This document shows, one piece after another, positions 47,901 to 62,929 of a stretch of DNA of 64,000 nucleotides. Position 1 is the first letter of the stretch. Every line of letters starts with the position of its first letter. Below the pieces are notes generated by a model that ran no database searches, was not told where the DNA came from, and saw only the letters and a program-made list of their open reading frames with translations. The position numbers and the translations under genes were made by a program. This DNA comes from Mesotaenium endlicherianum (taxonomy: Eukaryota; Streptophyta; Zygnematophyceae; Zygnematales; Mesotaeniaceae): NCBI GenBank assembly GCA_009602735.1, contig WELA01011174.1:144242-208241 (forward strand), given 5' to 3'.

Positions 47901-48012
47901 GTCTACATTTGTGGTGGTGCGTGCGTGAGCCTGGTAGTGGTAGCCTCCTAGTTTATTGGTGTCCTTTGGCACAGCTTGTCACAATATACTTTGATTCAGC
48001 TTCTCGGTAAGC

Positions 48013-49787
48013 ATGGGCATGCCTTTGGGGAATCTGGACGTTCGTGTGGTATTTGCGAGGGATCTTGAGTGTGAGAGAGGCACGCCTGTGCCGTTCATTG
48101 TCCTGGAGCTGGGAAGCCAGAAGGTAGGCAACCTTCTGACCGCATCTATTGCTAGCTGGTAGTTTCAGGCATTTGAGTCGTAGTATATTGACAACGTATT
48201 AGTTCTCGACTTCGTATTCTAAGGCCATTGTTCCATGGGCTCTCTTGTGAATCCTCTTAACGCACGGTTTATTCACATAATAGGTTGCTACATTTTCGTT
48301 GGCTAACATCATGGAGTTGGGTAAGAACACAGTCTTTATTTAAGAAACATAGCAGCCAGTTGTTACCTTCACTTCTAAGAGGTTTGCAAACGCTGCAAAT
48401 GACATGCTCGAGCACCATCTCAGCAAGGCACAAGATGCTTGACCAGCATCTCTATTTTGCAGCGGTGTTCAGGATGTAGCTATATGATAATGCAGATTGC
48501 TCCCTGAGTTGGGTGGAGGATGATAAGCATAGCTTGGGGAGTTCATGCTGACGACACTCTGCCAATCCTTGTTTGACCGAGTTCTTGTCTTTTGCTTCAA
48601 ACATCCTTGGCTAGGTTGAGACTGAACCAAAGGCTGGAGGTGGACAGCTCGCGTGGTGCAAGACTTACAAGCTGCCAATCCATTCTGGCGACACAGAGTT
48701 GAAGGTGCAAAAAGGAGATGGCTGGGTTTCTCATATGCGACCTTGTTAGGGTTGGGTGCATGTGGGCTAATTGTGCCTCGTGAAAAGGGAGAAGGATTAG
48801 TGCAGTTATCATTGGCTATCTTGTAAGTGGAGGAAGTTCCAGGCATTTTGCAGCTCGTCAAGTGTGTATTGCTCTGTGTATGCCTGGAAGCTTCATTGCC
48901 CGGTTGAAGTGGGTATATTTCCCCCCCGTACTTTATCATCTTTTAAGGTCGTGTTCTCCTCGCATAATAAACGGCCTGGCTTATTCATTTCCGAACTCTC
49001 ACGTGTTGTTGTTGCCTTCAGCAAAAGGGTTTGTTTACCTTGTGGACCACTTGACAAGCTTAGAACTGCCTGAAACCCGAGTCTCTGCACGATCCAAATG
49101 GTACCCACGTTGCAATTGCTGAAGGTCTTCCTAGTATCTCCATACCCGTTGATTACATATTCACAGACATGCACAGTTGACGTGTATGAAGCTTCTCTTC
49201 TCTCCCCATTCCCCCCTCGCGTGCTTTTTTGGGTGCTCTCCCTTCTATGACCCTCAGCCCGCCTCGCTGTTGGCTGCCTTAGGCTGCGCGTGCTAGGGAC
49301 TCTTTCTTGTTGCAAATGTCTCTCCTGTGGTACAAGGTGGTGACAGTTCAATGCAGTGCCTTGTAGTGGCAGCAAAAGCAAGCAAGGGCAAGTCCTGGCA
49401 AACTTGCTCCTGTGCCACCTCGCAAAGTCTCCGACACTCTTCCACATTCTGTAGAGCAGGGCTGACAAAAGACACGAAGCAGTGACCACTGACTGTGAGG
49501 GCGGATGACGAGGATGATGACGATGGTGCTGATGAGACCAGATGACGGTGATGGCGGCGATGCGGTGCTCCCGTGGTGCGTGCAGATCAGCGTAGTGGAT
49601 GACCAGAGCAAGGGGTAGGGCCCATTTGGCTTTGCAACAGTGGCCATGCGTGACATCGTCGGGCCATTCTTGACTAAATGGTTTGACCTCAAGAACCCAG
49701 CTGGCGGCAACGTGGGGCAGCTTCTCCTCTTATTGTGCATTAAGCCTCTCGCAATTCCGGCTGCCGCGCCGGCCCCTGCCCCTCCTG
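48013..49787 (+). CDS. C2-domain protein gene, first three exons
   Basis: Exons 48013-48123 (ATG start, MGMPLGNLDVRVVFARDLE... to ELGSQK), 48615-48704 (VETEPKAGGGQLAWCKTYKL... to TELK) and 49586-49787 (ISVVDDQSKG, then FATVAMRDIVG, TKWFDLKNPAGGNVGQLLL). All joins keep phase. Together they follow the strand pattern of a C2 domain (LxVxVxxARxL, LxISVVDD, KWFDL...GxxxGQL), a membrane/Ca2+-binding fold common in small plant signalling proteins. Most Ca2+-ligand aspartates are not obvious. Splice sites: AAG|GTAGGC, CTAG|GTTGAG, AAG|GTGCAA (weak), TGCAG|ATCAG, CTG|GTATGC. Oddity: an in-frame TAG at 49616-49618 inside exon 3, so either the exon has an unseen boundary, the base is wrong, or the gene is broken here. 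Confidence 0.68.
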
Positions 49788-49930
49788 GTATGCACGTCCC
49801 CCCCCCCCCCTGCCCCCCCTTCTTTCTCTCTCTCGCTTTCTGTTCTTTATCTTGACACCCTCTTTGTACTAACACCCTAATCCCCTCTTGATTTCTTCTC
49901 CTCCCCTCCTCCTTCTCTTCCCCCTTCTTC

Positions 49931-50093
49931 CAGCTTGCCCCGTCCTGCCTTCTCTCGTGCCTGCTCCCCTATTTCCTGTTTTCACCTGCATCCTGNCCTC
50001 CTTCTCCTCTTCTACCCTTTTCCAGCTTGCCCCGTCCTGCCTTCTCTCGTGCCTGCTACCCTACTTCCTCTTTTCGTCTGCATCCGTCCCTCC
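49931..50093. repeat. 92-bp period tandem duplication, C/T-rich
   Basis: The block beginning CAGCTTGCCCCGTCCTGCCT at 49931 recurs at 50023 with few changes. The first unit contains the N at 49996. Lies in the intron after exon 3 of the C2 gene, in a long pyrimidine-rich stretch (49790-50150). Confidence 0.85.
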
Positions 50094-50398
50094 CCGTTTT
50101 CCCTCCATCCCTGCCTCCCTCTCTTTCTTCCTCCCCTTTTTTCCAGTTTGGCAATGCTTGTCAGTATACCATTTTCTCGAGAGCCTTGATGATTATTTTG
50201 GAGAGGAAATGCGAGGGAGGGGCTGTCATAGCTGCACGTCGCTCGCGGGTCAACCTGGCCAGCCAGTCAGGCCAGGCTGCTGCCAGGGGGCCAAGGGCCT
50301 GGGAAGGTCAGCGGCAGACCTAGACCTGCAGCTGATCCCGACCAAAGCACACAACCACGTGCAACGAGGGTGGCCACTTTCCCTCCACAGCAGTGTGT

Positions 50399-50436
<38 letters not shown>

Positions 50437-50438
50437 AG
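50399..50438. repeat. (TC)n-(CG)n compound microsatellite
   Basis: About 11 TC units followed by about 8 CG units. Confidence 0.9.
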
Positions 50439-51089
50439 CCTCTTCAGAAGCAGCGCTTTACGAGACAGTGGGGACAAGGGGCTGTGGCAGGGGCAGGAGT
50501 GAGGGGGGCCTGGAAGCGTGAGGGGATGGGTGTTTCTCCTCCTGTCTCTTTGCGAGTCTCGTATGGTCAATCACTATCTTTTTCCTGTTTGAGTTACTTC
50601 CCGCCTATGAACAAGATACAGTTATTCCTCAGTCTCCTTGACACACATTGCGACCCGTATATGAACCTTATGGGGTCTCTCACTCGTCTCTGCCCCTGGG
50701 GTACTACATGCGGAGGCAGTGGGAGCCCGGTGGGATTTACATTTTCATGCCCCCCCTCCTCCCCCCCGGTGCTCCTCATTCTCCCTTTGCCAGCTGGTAA
50801 TAATGGAGCAGCCCCTCTCAGCCTCGATTGGTTTCGGGACAGTCGAACGGATAAGCAGAGTAATAAACAAGCACACAAACAGTAGCCAAGGGTGTCGACA
50901 TGCAGCCGCCGATTGCCCAAGCACCACCAGTAGCGTATGGCGTCCCCAGAGCGAGCTGCGTTTGAAGCCAGTCAGTCAGCCGGTCAGCCACCCGTGCTCC
51001 CCTGAGCATAGAGAGCCTGTGTTGCGTGTGCTCGGCCGCGTGTGTGAGCAGGCGCACTGGTGTCCCTGGAGGACACGCGCACTTTGCCT

Positions 51090-51143
51090 GCTCCTCTTCC
51101 TCCTCCTCCTCCTCCTCCTCCTGCTGCTGCTGCTGCTGCTTCT
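51090..51143. repeat. (CTC)n-(CTG)n triplet repeat
   Basis: A run of CTC/TCC triplets passing into CTG triplets. It reads as poly-Leu in one frame, but lies in what looks like intron. Confidence 0.85.
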
Positions 51144-51239
51144 GCAGCCAATTGCAGCGCAGATGCCAAGAGGGCTAGGGGAGACAAATGTGGATTTGGA
51201 GTCAGATTTGGTGCCGGCTTGAAAAGCGTCGCCACCCAG

Positions 51240-52305
51240 AAGCTGCTCCGCGTGGCGTCAGTACTCCAAGAGCGCCAGACGAATCAGCACTACGACAAGG
51301 TCCCATTCCCCCTCCCCCTGCCCGACCCGCATTTGCCGCAGCATCTTTGTCTAGTCCTCCTCCTCCTCCTCCTGAGGCTTCTCCTCCATTTTTCCCCCAT
51401 CCTTGTCGTCTTCTCCATGTCTGTCGACTCCTTGTTTCCCCTCTTCTTCTTGCTCTCCTCATAGTCGCCTCCTCCCTGTCCTATTTTACCTCATCTCCTT
51501 GATTCCACCCCGTGTCTGCGCATGCTGCTTGTGTCGCACTACTGTCGCACAGCACGCGCGTTAAACCCTTGCCACCTCAGCCTCAGCGTGTGCCACCGCA
51601 GCCAGCGGCTTGGGAAGGAAAATTATTTGAAGTTATGGACGACAATAATGAGAATACCAGGCAATTGGGGCAATCTGTATACTCCAGGACAAGGTTGTCC
51701 GAGTCAATTTCCCTCTCTTATTTCCATGCTCCGGGGCCTTCGATCGCACTCTCAGGGATGTTGAGTCGCTGCTGCAGAAAGGGTCAGTCGTGTGCGCTTC
51801 CCTTGTGCAAGATATTCCCTTGTCTAAGCTCGATTGGAGCCTCTTTTGCACTAGAGCCTCTTTCACATCTTGTAGAGAACTCCACCTGAGCTCTCAGTTT
51901 GAGAGCCTACTGAGCCTCTTCTGCACATCTTCGCTGTTTGTACACTATAATTGAACTGAGGTCTAGTGCAAGAATTGCGCTTGGTAGTGTGCTATCTGTT
52001 GGGTAACATCACATCTCACATGTGAGTGCCTTTCGTTCCTTCTACCCTCGCCTGCAAAAGAGTTTTGATACTTGCACGAGAGTGCGCCTCAAGCACCCCG
52101 TTCTTACAAAAGGCGCGCGTGCACATGCACACACGCGCAGTCACACATACACACAAGACATGCACATTGACAACCACTTGTAACACTGTGATATGGCGGT
52201 GTGAGCAGCTGAAGGAGGACTGACACGCTCTGAGCCATTGCCAGCTGCTATAGCCTTTCACCCCCCCAGGTCATCGAGGCCAACGCCACCATCGACAAAT
52301 CCTGA
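51240..52305 (+). CDS. Possible 3' exons of the C2 gene
   Basis: Three open segments with splice-like edges: 51240-51299 (KLLRVASVLQERQTNQHYDK), 51602-51693 (WEGKLFEVMDDNNENTRQLG...) and a last exon from 52270 after a CCCCCCCAG acceptor. In one phase the last exon gives VIEANATIDKS and TGA (52303-52305); in the phase that follows from 51693 it reads SSRPTPPSTNPEKIPRR to a TAG soon after. I cannot decide between these, nor prove connection to the C2 exons. Confidence 0.35.
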
Positions 52306-54706
52306 AAAGATACCCCGGCGGTAGAAATGTACTAATATTACATGCTTGCGCCATCCAGCGTGCCATGCGTCAGACAACACCTCGAAGCTTGGATTGCATA
52401 GTATCTTACACCCGTGGGTCACACTTGAAACACAATCTCAAAATCTGTCCTGAACCCAGCTTCAGTCTTCCCAGCTCCAGTCGTCCGAGCAAGTAGGTTG
52501 GTCAGACTCACCAGCCAAGAGAAGATTTGCAGGTCAGATATAACCATGCAAGAGAATAGTCCCAACTCCGTTGTATGGCAATTTGCCAACGGCAAGAATT
52601 GAGTTCAAATGCGGCTCCAAGGTAGTTAGATGTGATCGTACCCAAGCACTCATGGCGCTAGAGTTGCAAGAGGCCAACTGCAGTAGTACAGGTGTGAGCA
52701 AAACTGCATAACAATTGGCATATTTGTATGTAGTGCCCATCGGAACCCTTACTAAGGCTGGGTGCGTCCCAAGTCGCTCTGTGCTTGTCAAGGATGTAAA
52801 TATTAAGAGTTATTGAGGCATTCTTTGAAAGTCAGTCTATATAGGAACATAATATCACTTTTTTGTTCCTTCAACATTTTCTCTGAATGCATGTCAGAAT
52901 AGAAAGATGTAAAAATTAGACTATTAAGTGAAATTGTACGTGACATGTCATAGTTTTGTTTCGAAAAGTCATGTTCAAGATCTGGAAAATGGTGATAATC
53001 TTGAATGAGAAAGTTGGAGGAGAGGTGCACAGTTGGGCTGTTGGTATCTCTTTATCTAATTACAAGAATTGCTCTGACGTGCTCTTATATAATTGAGAAG
53101 CTATTATTTTCTACGCTCACCTCGTTGCTGTTTTTTGATAGCATATACTTTTCTTATGCTTGCGATTCTAAAAGTCAATAATGTACATAACCAATTCAAG
53201 AGGTCAAATCATTAAAAATGTGCCGAGATGATCATATGGTGCTATGTTAGCAAAGCTATCGTCTACAATACATGATAAAAAGCATCTATAATTTCAGCCC
53301 TATATGGCAATGATCATGCGAACTTTATTTGCATGGTGCTCCACACAATATCAAATTGATGTTTATATATCTTCCTTCTTATATGCTGTATCGTATGTGT
53401 TAAAAATCACAGAATCATGAGGTAAATGCAAGTGGTATGCAAAATAGAAAAAATGATAAGTGAATTTGTGTCTTCCTGTTGAGCTTCCTCAAATGCCTGG
53501 CCTACCTACACACAATGCATTTCTTCAACGACACCATGACACCTTCAACTGAGTGATGACGATGTTCCTCAACTATTGTCAGGTATATCTCAAGAACTTG
53601 TTACGATGTCTAAAGGTTGGATAACAATTTGTTCTTCATTGATCGGTCGTGGGCATAATCTAGTTGGGCAACAGAAGTAAATATGTAAATGCGATGAGTC
53701 AACTTCTCCTCAGAGTCTTTAAAGTCCTGCTAACAAAAGAGCGCATTGCTTCTATGCTAACGTTGAAGCAAGTCGAGTGAGCTGCGCGTACTATCCTTAT
53801 CTTCCTAACCACATGCTCAGACTTAGCAGAGAGAGTGAATGTGCCTGCCGGTGTTTGCAGGCATACATTAGCCCATTGTTTCGAATTCTAGACCTACTTG
53901 TCAGAGATTGAGTGCAGCAGGAGTCCTGTCAGATACACAACATCAACAAGTTACAGTCCAGCTCAGTGCGCATCATTCGAGAAATATAAAATGCGCCTCA
54001 TGTTCACCTCTTCCACAGCCAAGGGGCTAACTAATGGAAAACACTTTTTGCATAACGCATCGTGAAGCAAACATGTTTTCGTCTCTATATCAGCGTCGTG
54101 CATAAGTCCTTACCGACCGATAATATATGAGGAAACATGACATCATCTCTATTTGTATGTAAGAAGTAGTGTACAAATACCCGTGCACTACACCTATATT
54201 ACATGTCCCCACTTCTTGCAGTCTTGACGAGAATGCAGGTTTGAAAACAATCTGTCAATAGGCCGCGTTCAAACAGAGCAAAAAAATATCCACAGGAAGA
54301 TTGTAGGAAAGGAGACCCTAATTGATACAGCCTACAAAATTGCTACACTCATCGAAGTCGTACTTAAAACAAACGACGGTGACACAGGCAGAGCAAAAAA
54401 ACGACTTATTCACACTAACTTCCCCTCGGCACGTGTTAGGCATTAAATACTAATTGACTTATATTTACAATCCTAAGCTTTACTTGTCTACTATTACAAA
54501 ACAGTATTACTACAGACTACAAAGCAGAGGATGACAACCTCATATAAAACACGAGACCTCACCCCTATACATCACAATTGGCAGGTTGCACTTTCACCAA
54601 ACCACCTCATGTTGAGTACAGCAAGCTATCAAAAAGCACACATGCGAGAAAAACACTAGACTACATTGGTTGCACACATTGCTTCTTGCACACATCACTG
54701 CACGTA
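52306..54706. other. AT-rich intergenic stretch, no gene recognised
   Basis: About 2.4 kb, clearly more AT-rich than the flanking host DNA. A minus-strand frame at 52791-52534 and an overlapping plus-strand frame have no recognisable motifs. No RNA gene or repeat seen. Confidence 0.5.
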
Positions 54707-57273
<2,567 letters not shown>

Positions 57274-57963
57274 CTGGAGTTTGCACAAGGGGTTGCAGAG
57301 GAGAGGCCGTTTGTTTTTTGTGGCAACCTCGAGCCGGGGTTTGATAACATTCTGAGTTTCCACTTTGGGTGCAATCTCAGGGATGAGCGTCGGCGTGTGT
57401 GGTTGGCATGAGGCGCCATATGGGGAGAGAATGGTGCAGTGACAGTAGTGCGTTTTGACTTAACCCTAGGCTCTATTATCATCCACCATTCACTCCCACA
57501 GAGCCCACACGTGGCTTCTCGAGCTGGCTTGGAGCGTGTGATCAGTGTGAGGTTTGCGTCAAAAGCCTTCTTCATATGCAGCTCTTTCTTCGCGAGGAAA
57601 CCATCCGGGGCGGGTTCTCATAATTGAGCATGAACAGTTGACGGCAAGGAGACCACGCCTCAACCCATACTGGAGTTTGAGAAAGTCCCGGTGTCGTAGG
57701 TGCGACGCCCACGCTCACAGAGCAGAGCTCTCTGAATCTTCTTGACAAAGCGGGCTACTCTTGGAGCTTTGCGGGGATGATGGGAGGAGGATGAGGGCTG
57801 TGCTGTCAGGAGCTGCAAGTGAGGTGTGAGGGATAATTAGGAAAAATATGATTGATGCGGTACGTTGCAACGTTCCAAGTTGTTGCCACTCAGGTCAAGA
57901 CCCCGGCCTTGCAAGAGAGAAAATTGCTCCAGCAAGCAGCAGCCCTCTCTCTCTCTCTCTGAG
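57274..57963. other. Region with ambiguous short exon-like frames
   Basis: Both strands read openly over several short stretches. On minus, about 57605-57470 is open (DGFLAKKELHMKKAFDANLT). On plus, 57638-57699 could be a last exon (DGKETTPQPILEFEKVPVS, then TAG). I cannot tell which strand is coding. The 5' exons of the plastid-type gene may be here. Confidence 0.3.
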
Positions 57964-58423
57964 ACTGGAGCTGAGGAGAGAGACACGTCCTTTGGATTTA
58001 CTGGGAAGACCCAGAGGTAAGGCCTTCATAGTTTTCCTGTTCCGGTGCTGCTTCCCTCGTAGTCAGAGTGGTGAAACCTGTCAACTCCTGGTGACTCGGG
58101 GCCATGAAGGCTTCCGCGCTCTATCCCAGGTCACACGAAGGACGCGTGTGTAAGCACGGTGGTGCCACCTGTACATAGAACCCCTCCTCCTCCCTTCCTC
58201 CGCCCCCCCCTCCTCCTCGCCCCTCGCCCCCATTCTCCCGGCAACCATTCAGCTTTTGAATGGTCGCTGGTTGCTGTGCGAGCGAAGGCGAGCGCATGGC
58301 AGTGCATTTAGTAAGGTTCTATCGTCTTGCAGAAGATTCCAGGCAAGTGGCGCGGCTCAGAACGAGGGGAAGGGGGCGAGGAGCACAGGATTGGGTCAAT
58401 CACACGAAAGACAAAGTGCGCTG
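57964..58423 (+). CDS. Possible small-exon gene, upstream part
   Basis: Three phase-compatible segments: 57964-58016 (after a (TC)n tract; TGAEERDTSFGFTGKTQ, donor GAG|GTAAGG), 58063-58129 (QSGETCQLLVTRGHEGFRAL, donor CAG|GTCACA) and 58333-58423 (acceptor CTTGCAG, KIPGKWRGSERGEGG..., donor CTG|GTAGGA). The 46-bp first intron is very short. Product not recognised. Each segment is short enough to be open by chance, so this rests on splice consensus and phase only. Confidence 0.3.
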
Positions 58424-59261
58424 GTAGGATCGGGTGTGTGCAGGAGCGCTGACCTGTCTCCCCGGTGCTGAGCGAGGCGCGTGCGCACAGCTGGCGCACG
58501 CCTCTCCTGCTGAGTATGGGCGCTGACGGGGGACTCTGCATGAGTCTCAAAGCAGGGCCTGCAGATCGACACATGGCAGGACTTGAGCTGCGATATGCAG
58601 AGGTTGACAGGTTCATATGAATGCATATAGCATGGGGTATATGCATGTGTACACACGTGTACTTTCGTGTAAGTGGCGAGGAGGAAAAAGGCGTTTTGAG
58701 GGGGGGGATATAAATGTGTAAATAGGACGTGTCTGTGTGTGTAAGAATTGCTCAAATCGTCATCAAGAAAAGGACGCAGGAAGACACTGAGTGACACACC
58801 TGCTTCAAAATAGGTTGCATTTATTCTCCGTGTGAGACAAACCGCTTCTGTTTTAGTGGACGAGTGAAAATTGCGGTAATGTGCTTGAGGAGGGTAAGAT
58901 GCTAGCACAAGAAGTTGGCTCAGTTCAAGGCATACCAAATGTAAACTGGATGCCCTCATCATCGGTGACAGCTCAGTTCCACAAGAAAAGGTAGAGGCCA
59001 ATGCGTTCCCAGCAGTATAACCTATGACTCCGACTGAGGCTGCAGATGAGAACAAAAGCAGTAGACATCAACTTACAAGCAAATGTCCGACTGACAAGGT
59101 ACCAAATATGGTTGTCTACCCTCCTTGGCATTGTTCAGTCAAGACTGAGGTATGCATTGAGACGTCCAAGCATATATTATGATTAGATGTGACTACTGTA
59201 GACTCAAATTACTGCAAGCAGTGAACATGCTTGTGGAACTTCCACTCAAGCACAAACTCAC

Positions 59262-59378
59262 CTGCATTTTGTCTACCCAGACCTCCTTGCACAAAGGAGG
59301 TTCTGCATGGCGATGCTTCCCATTCTTTTCTATGCCCTCCAGGAAGTTGTCGTAAACTTTGAATTGCACCACTGGCAG
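59262..59378 (-). CDS. Single exon of an unidentified minus-strand gene
   Basis: 117 bp with consensus edges on the minus strand: ATATTTCAG|CTGCCAG at 59378 and ATGCAG|GTGAGT at 59262. Reads LPVVQFKVYDNFLEGIEKNG and ends PLCKEVWVDKMQ, 39 codons, phase 0. The opposite strand is also open over this interval, but lacks such good splice sites. A possible last exon further left (ending DDEGIQFTFGMP, TGA near 58935) is weak. Family not recognised. Confidence 0.42.
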
Positions 59379-59867
59379 CTGAAATATGTAGTGTACTCAT
59401 CCTCCCAGCAGATTACCGGAAGACTTGTGTTCTAGATGCAACAATGTGGGTCTTCGAGAGGAGTAACAATCTTGACTTTGCGAAATGCAACAACAAATTA
59501 TTGGCACTATAATTGGCACTTGATTGTACCGCAATTAAGAAGCACAAGGATCACATGTACGTATGAATTCACTAACGAGCTCTCTAATGCATCTTTTGTG
59601 CTTTTTGGAGCTGCAATGATCACGAGGTATCAGTTTTGCCTTGCTCTCCGTACGGTTTAGTCTGACGAACGAGGCCGGCCACAAATAGATTGCTGTTATA
59701 GCGTGCTCCTCTACTGTCCACGTCGCTGTTTTTCGATAGCAGCCTCCAGACCACTCCAGACTCCAGAGCACTCTAGAGTCCAGAGTGCTTCAGACTTTCA
59801 GTGCTGCTTCAGAGGAACCCATACTGACGCATGGAGTGGCATGGAGCAGGCATGGAGTCCAAAAGGA

Positions 59868-59945
59868 TGGGTAGGACCAGGTAGGACTGGGTACGACCAG
59901 GGTAGGACTGGGAGACTAGGTAGGACGGGGAACGGGGAGCAGACG
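59868..59945. repeat. GGTAGGACCAG-type minisatellite
   Basis: About seven imperfect copies of a 10-11-bp unit (GGTAGGACyrG). A run of CTCCAGA-like heptamers precedes it at about 59744-59795. Confidence 0.75.
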
Positions 59946-60147
59946 GGGAGAGTCGAGACTGCAGTTGACTAGAGTCTGGGGCCTGCCCAGGCCCACCCAG
60001 GCCTGCCTGCTCGATTGAAGTCCAGCTGGTATCCGCTCTCCGAAACTTTTTTCCTTTCACTTTTTCTTGCTTGTATTGAACCTGCATGTATCACAACAGG
60101 CTCCACTGCATGCTCTCGATATGTCTTCCACGCTTACCCTCGTGGCT

Positions 60148-60300
60148 TGGCTCAAATTCAGCTCATTAGCCCAGCTACCCTCTGAAAATCATGCACCATG
60201 AAAATTCAGAGGTGGAGATAATTTTTGGCTAAAATCCAGCTTATTAGCCCAGCTACCCTCTCAAAATCATGAACCATGACAATTCGAAGGTGGAGATGAG
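60148..60300. repeat. 79-bp tandem duplication
   Basis: Units starting GGCTCAAATTCAGCTCATTA (60148) and GGCTAAAATCCAGCTTATTA (60227) are alike over nearly their full length. Confidence 0.85.
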
Positions 60301-60836
60301 TTGATTGTAGAATAATTATTTATAACTCTTGCTCATATATCAATCATGGCCATCGATGCTGCTTCAGTGTCTGGTGAGTAAAGGTTCTTATTTATTCTCT
60401 TGAAGAGCTTGTTACGCCCCGATAACAGAAGCACATTATTCTAACTCAAAATGCGGCGATATACTGCATAAGAATCTCTTACACTATATATTTGAAGCAC
60501 TTGGAATAGTTTGGATAATATGTGAACAGTCCTGCCGAATCTGCATCAATTAGACAGGCCAGAAGTGCACGAGCGTAATTTCAGAGCTCTGAAGCAGGGG
60601 TCTCTGAAGCATCACATATTACACGCATCAGCACGTTGTAACCTGCAGAATCACTTACAACATTTGGGCAGAGCAGAGCTGTTCTGCCTCCCATAAATCG
60701 TGATAGGCCTGGCCTGTCGCTGTCGCGTGCCGACCAATGCCAGGCCTCGATGCGCAAGACAATGCAGAATCTTGACTGCTCCCTCCGCGAGAAGCTTCGA
60801 CAAGAAGCCTCCACCCTGCTCCTGCTCTCCTCTCAG

Positions 60837-62816
60837 GGCCTTGCCTCACTTTCTTCCAAGAGCTTCTTGTGCAATCTCCACACACAGTTGCGACCGAGGA
60901 GCGGCACGAGGAGCTTCGCCGAGCCGTTGACGAGTGGACATGGCAGACTCGCGAGCTGCTTCAGGTCAGCTCGTCGAGCAGTAGGATGAGCGCACTCTTG
61001 CGTCACACACGCTCTCCATGCACCTGGCATAAGCGGGATCTGCAAAATCCCGGAGGCCTCTAGTCCTATCGGGGAGTATGCTCCTGGAGATCAATCTGAT
61101 ATGGGGGCACGCACTGACTACTCCACACTTTTGCAGCAAACCTCACTAGACTGTCAACCTGTTCCCAGCTCGAGGCCTACGGTGCACCCACACACACACA
61201 CATACACATACACACGCACAGACAGACACGTACTGGCGCATATACACAAGCACACAGAAGCACGCACGCAAGCACACATACACACACGCACGCGCGCGCA
61301 CGCGCACACACACACACGCGCGCGCGCGCACGTGCACGCACACAGCTCCAATCCTAGGGTGCTTGTTGATCGACTAAGAAGACAGCCACTGGAGACAACA
61401 TGTTCAAAGCAGCCGCATTCCTTGCTCGCCTCCCTCTCTCTCTCCCTCTCTCTCCCTCTCCCCTGAAGACCTGACGCCATCATCAAGTGATCGTGTCAGC
61501 ATTCTTTGACCCCCCCCAGGGCCCACGCCGTGCTGCTCTCTACCCTATACCAAAACCTTAAAAACCTTTGAAAGCAAACCCCAAAAGCAAGTTTCTCCAC
61601 AGCCTATGATAACGAGGGCCTCCTCTCCAGCTGTCGCCTTCCAGAGCTCACTAGCCCCCTCCTAGCTTGCACCCAAGTATACGGCGATCGACAGGAGCAA
61701 GTAGCAGCGGATGCCTGTGATCGTAGCCCGCCTAAACCCTAAATGCCGAGAGTTGAGCTGACCCCAAACCTTGAACCTGAACCCTAATCTCGAACCCGCC
61801 TTCCTCACCCATCCACACGTTCTGAGATCCCAGCGCTACTCAAGACTCTCACTCAGCTCGAGTCGACTGGCACACGGGGAAGGAACCGCCTGGTGGATTA
61901 ATCAGACGCGCGGCTCAGGCCGACCTGGCACTCGTGGACCTGAGCATCCGAGCCCTCCCGCTTCCGCCGTCGCCACTGCCGCCGTCATGCCACGCCGCAT
62001 GTGCTGTTCAGACGGTTACACGGGGCACTCTGTGGCAGCCTTGCTGGCGCCCCTGTGGAAATTCCAGAGGCCTCCACCATTGCACCGCCCGACGCCTCTC
62101 ACACCCAAACCTGACCTTATACCCTACACCGTAAACCCGCTGAAGCATAAAGACTGACTGACATCCCAACACACTCAATGCCCTGATTGAGACGCGCTCC
62201 GTGTGTCGCCCCCTCTCCCGTCTACCCTGGGCTCCTCTCCTGCCTGCTCTGGGCAACTATTGAGCTGCTGAGCTGCTCGTTGTTTGCTCACCTGTTGGGC
62301 GTCTTCCTTCTGTGCTTTTCCTCCACTCAGAGCGCGTGAGCATACCATGCATAATAACAGCAGAACAAGGGGGGTGTCTGCCTACTCTTTTTTTGGGGGG
62401 GGTGGTGAGGGAGGGGGGTGGAGGGGGGTATGCGTGTTCTGTGTATGACCAGGAGGTGGACCCCTTTGGAGCTCTGCCCGTCGGACCCCCCTGCAATGAC
62501 ATCTGGCAGAGCCCCATTGGCCTTGCTGGCGAGCCCAGGGAGAGCACACCTGTCGCGGAGCTCGTGGAGAGCGACAACGTGCCCATGAACAAGCTCCTCA
62601 CCACGCTGGCCTACCTGTGCACGGAGATCACCTGCCTCCGCGACCAGGCAAGGGCTGGAGTCCTCCCTGCTCTGCCTTCCAAAGCAGAGTTGCGGCACCT
62701 GTCACGCGCCCACATGCACAGGCGAGAGCGCGTGTGCGCGCGTGCACACACAGACACAGACGCACACATATACGCACGCGCACACACACTTGCACACACA
62801 CACACACACACACCCA

Positions 62817-62887
<71 letters not shown>

Positions 62888-62894
62888 GCACACA

Positions 62895-62929
<35 letters not shown>

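Noticed and set aside
50984-51235. Poly-Ala/Gly or poly-Leu ORFs over the CTC/CTG repeat
   Set aside because: Low-complexity products of the triplet repeat, open in several frames.
52534-52791. 86-codon minus-strand frame and its plus-strand counterpart
   Set aside because: Both strands are partly open, no motif or splice support, and it is not repeated elsewhere in the window.
60655-60885. Minus-strand frame ending at a GTAAGT-like donor near 60667
   Set aside because: The overlapping plus-strand segment 60837-60964 has two good splice edges and more protein-like composition; the minus frame has no clear start or acceptor.
61731-61800. CCCTAAA motifs suggesting a telomere or internal telomere array
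   Set aside because: Fewer than two exact units, then degenerate CCCTAA-like pieces; too little for a telomeric tract.
62815-62887. Regular short array that might be mistaken for CRISPR
   Set aside because: It is a pure tetranucleotide microsatellite without spacers, in eukaryotic DNA.
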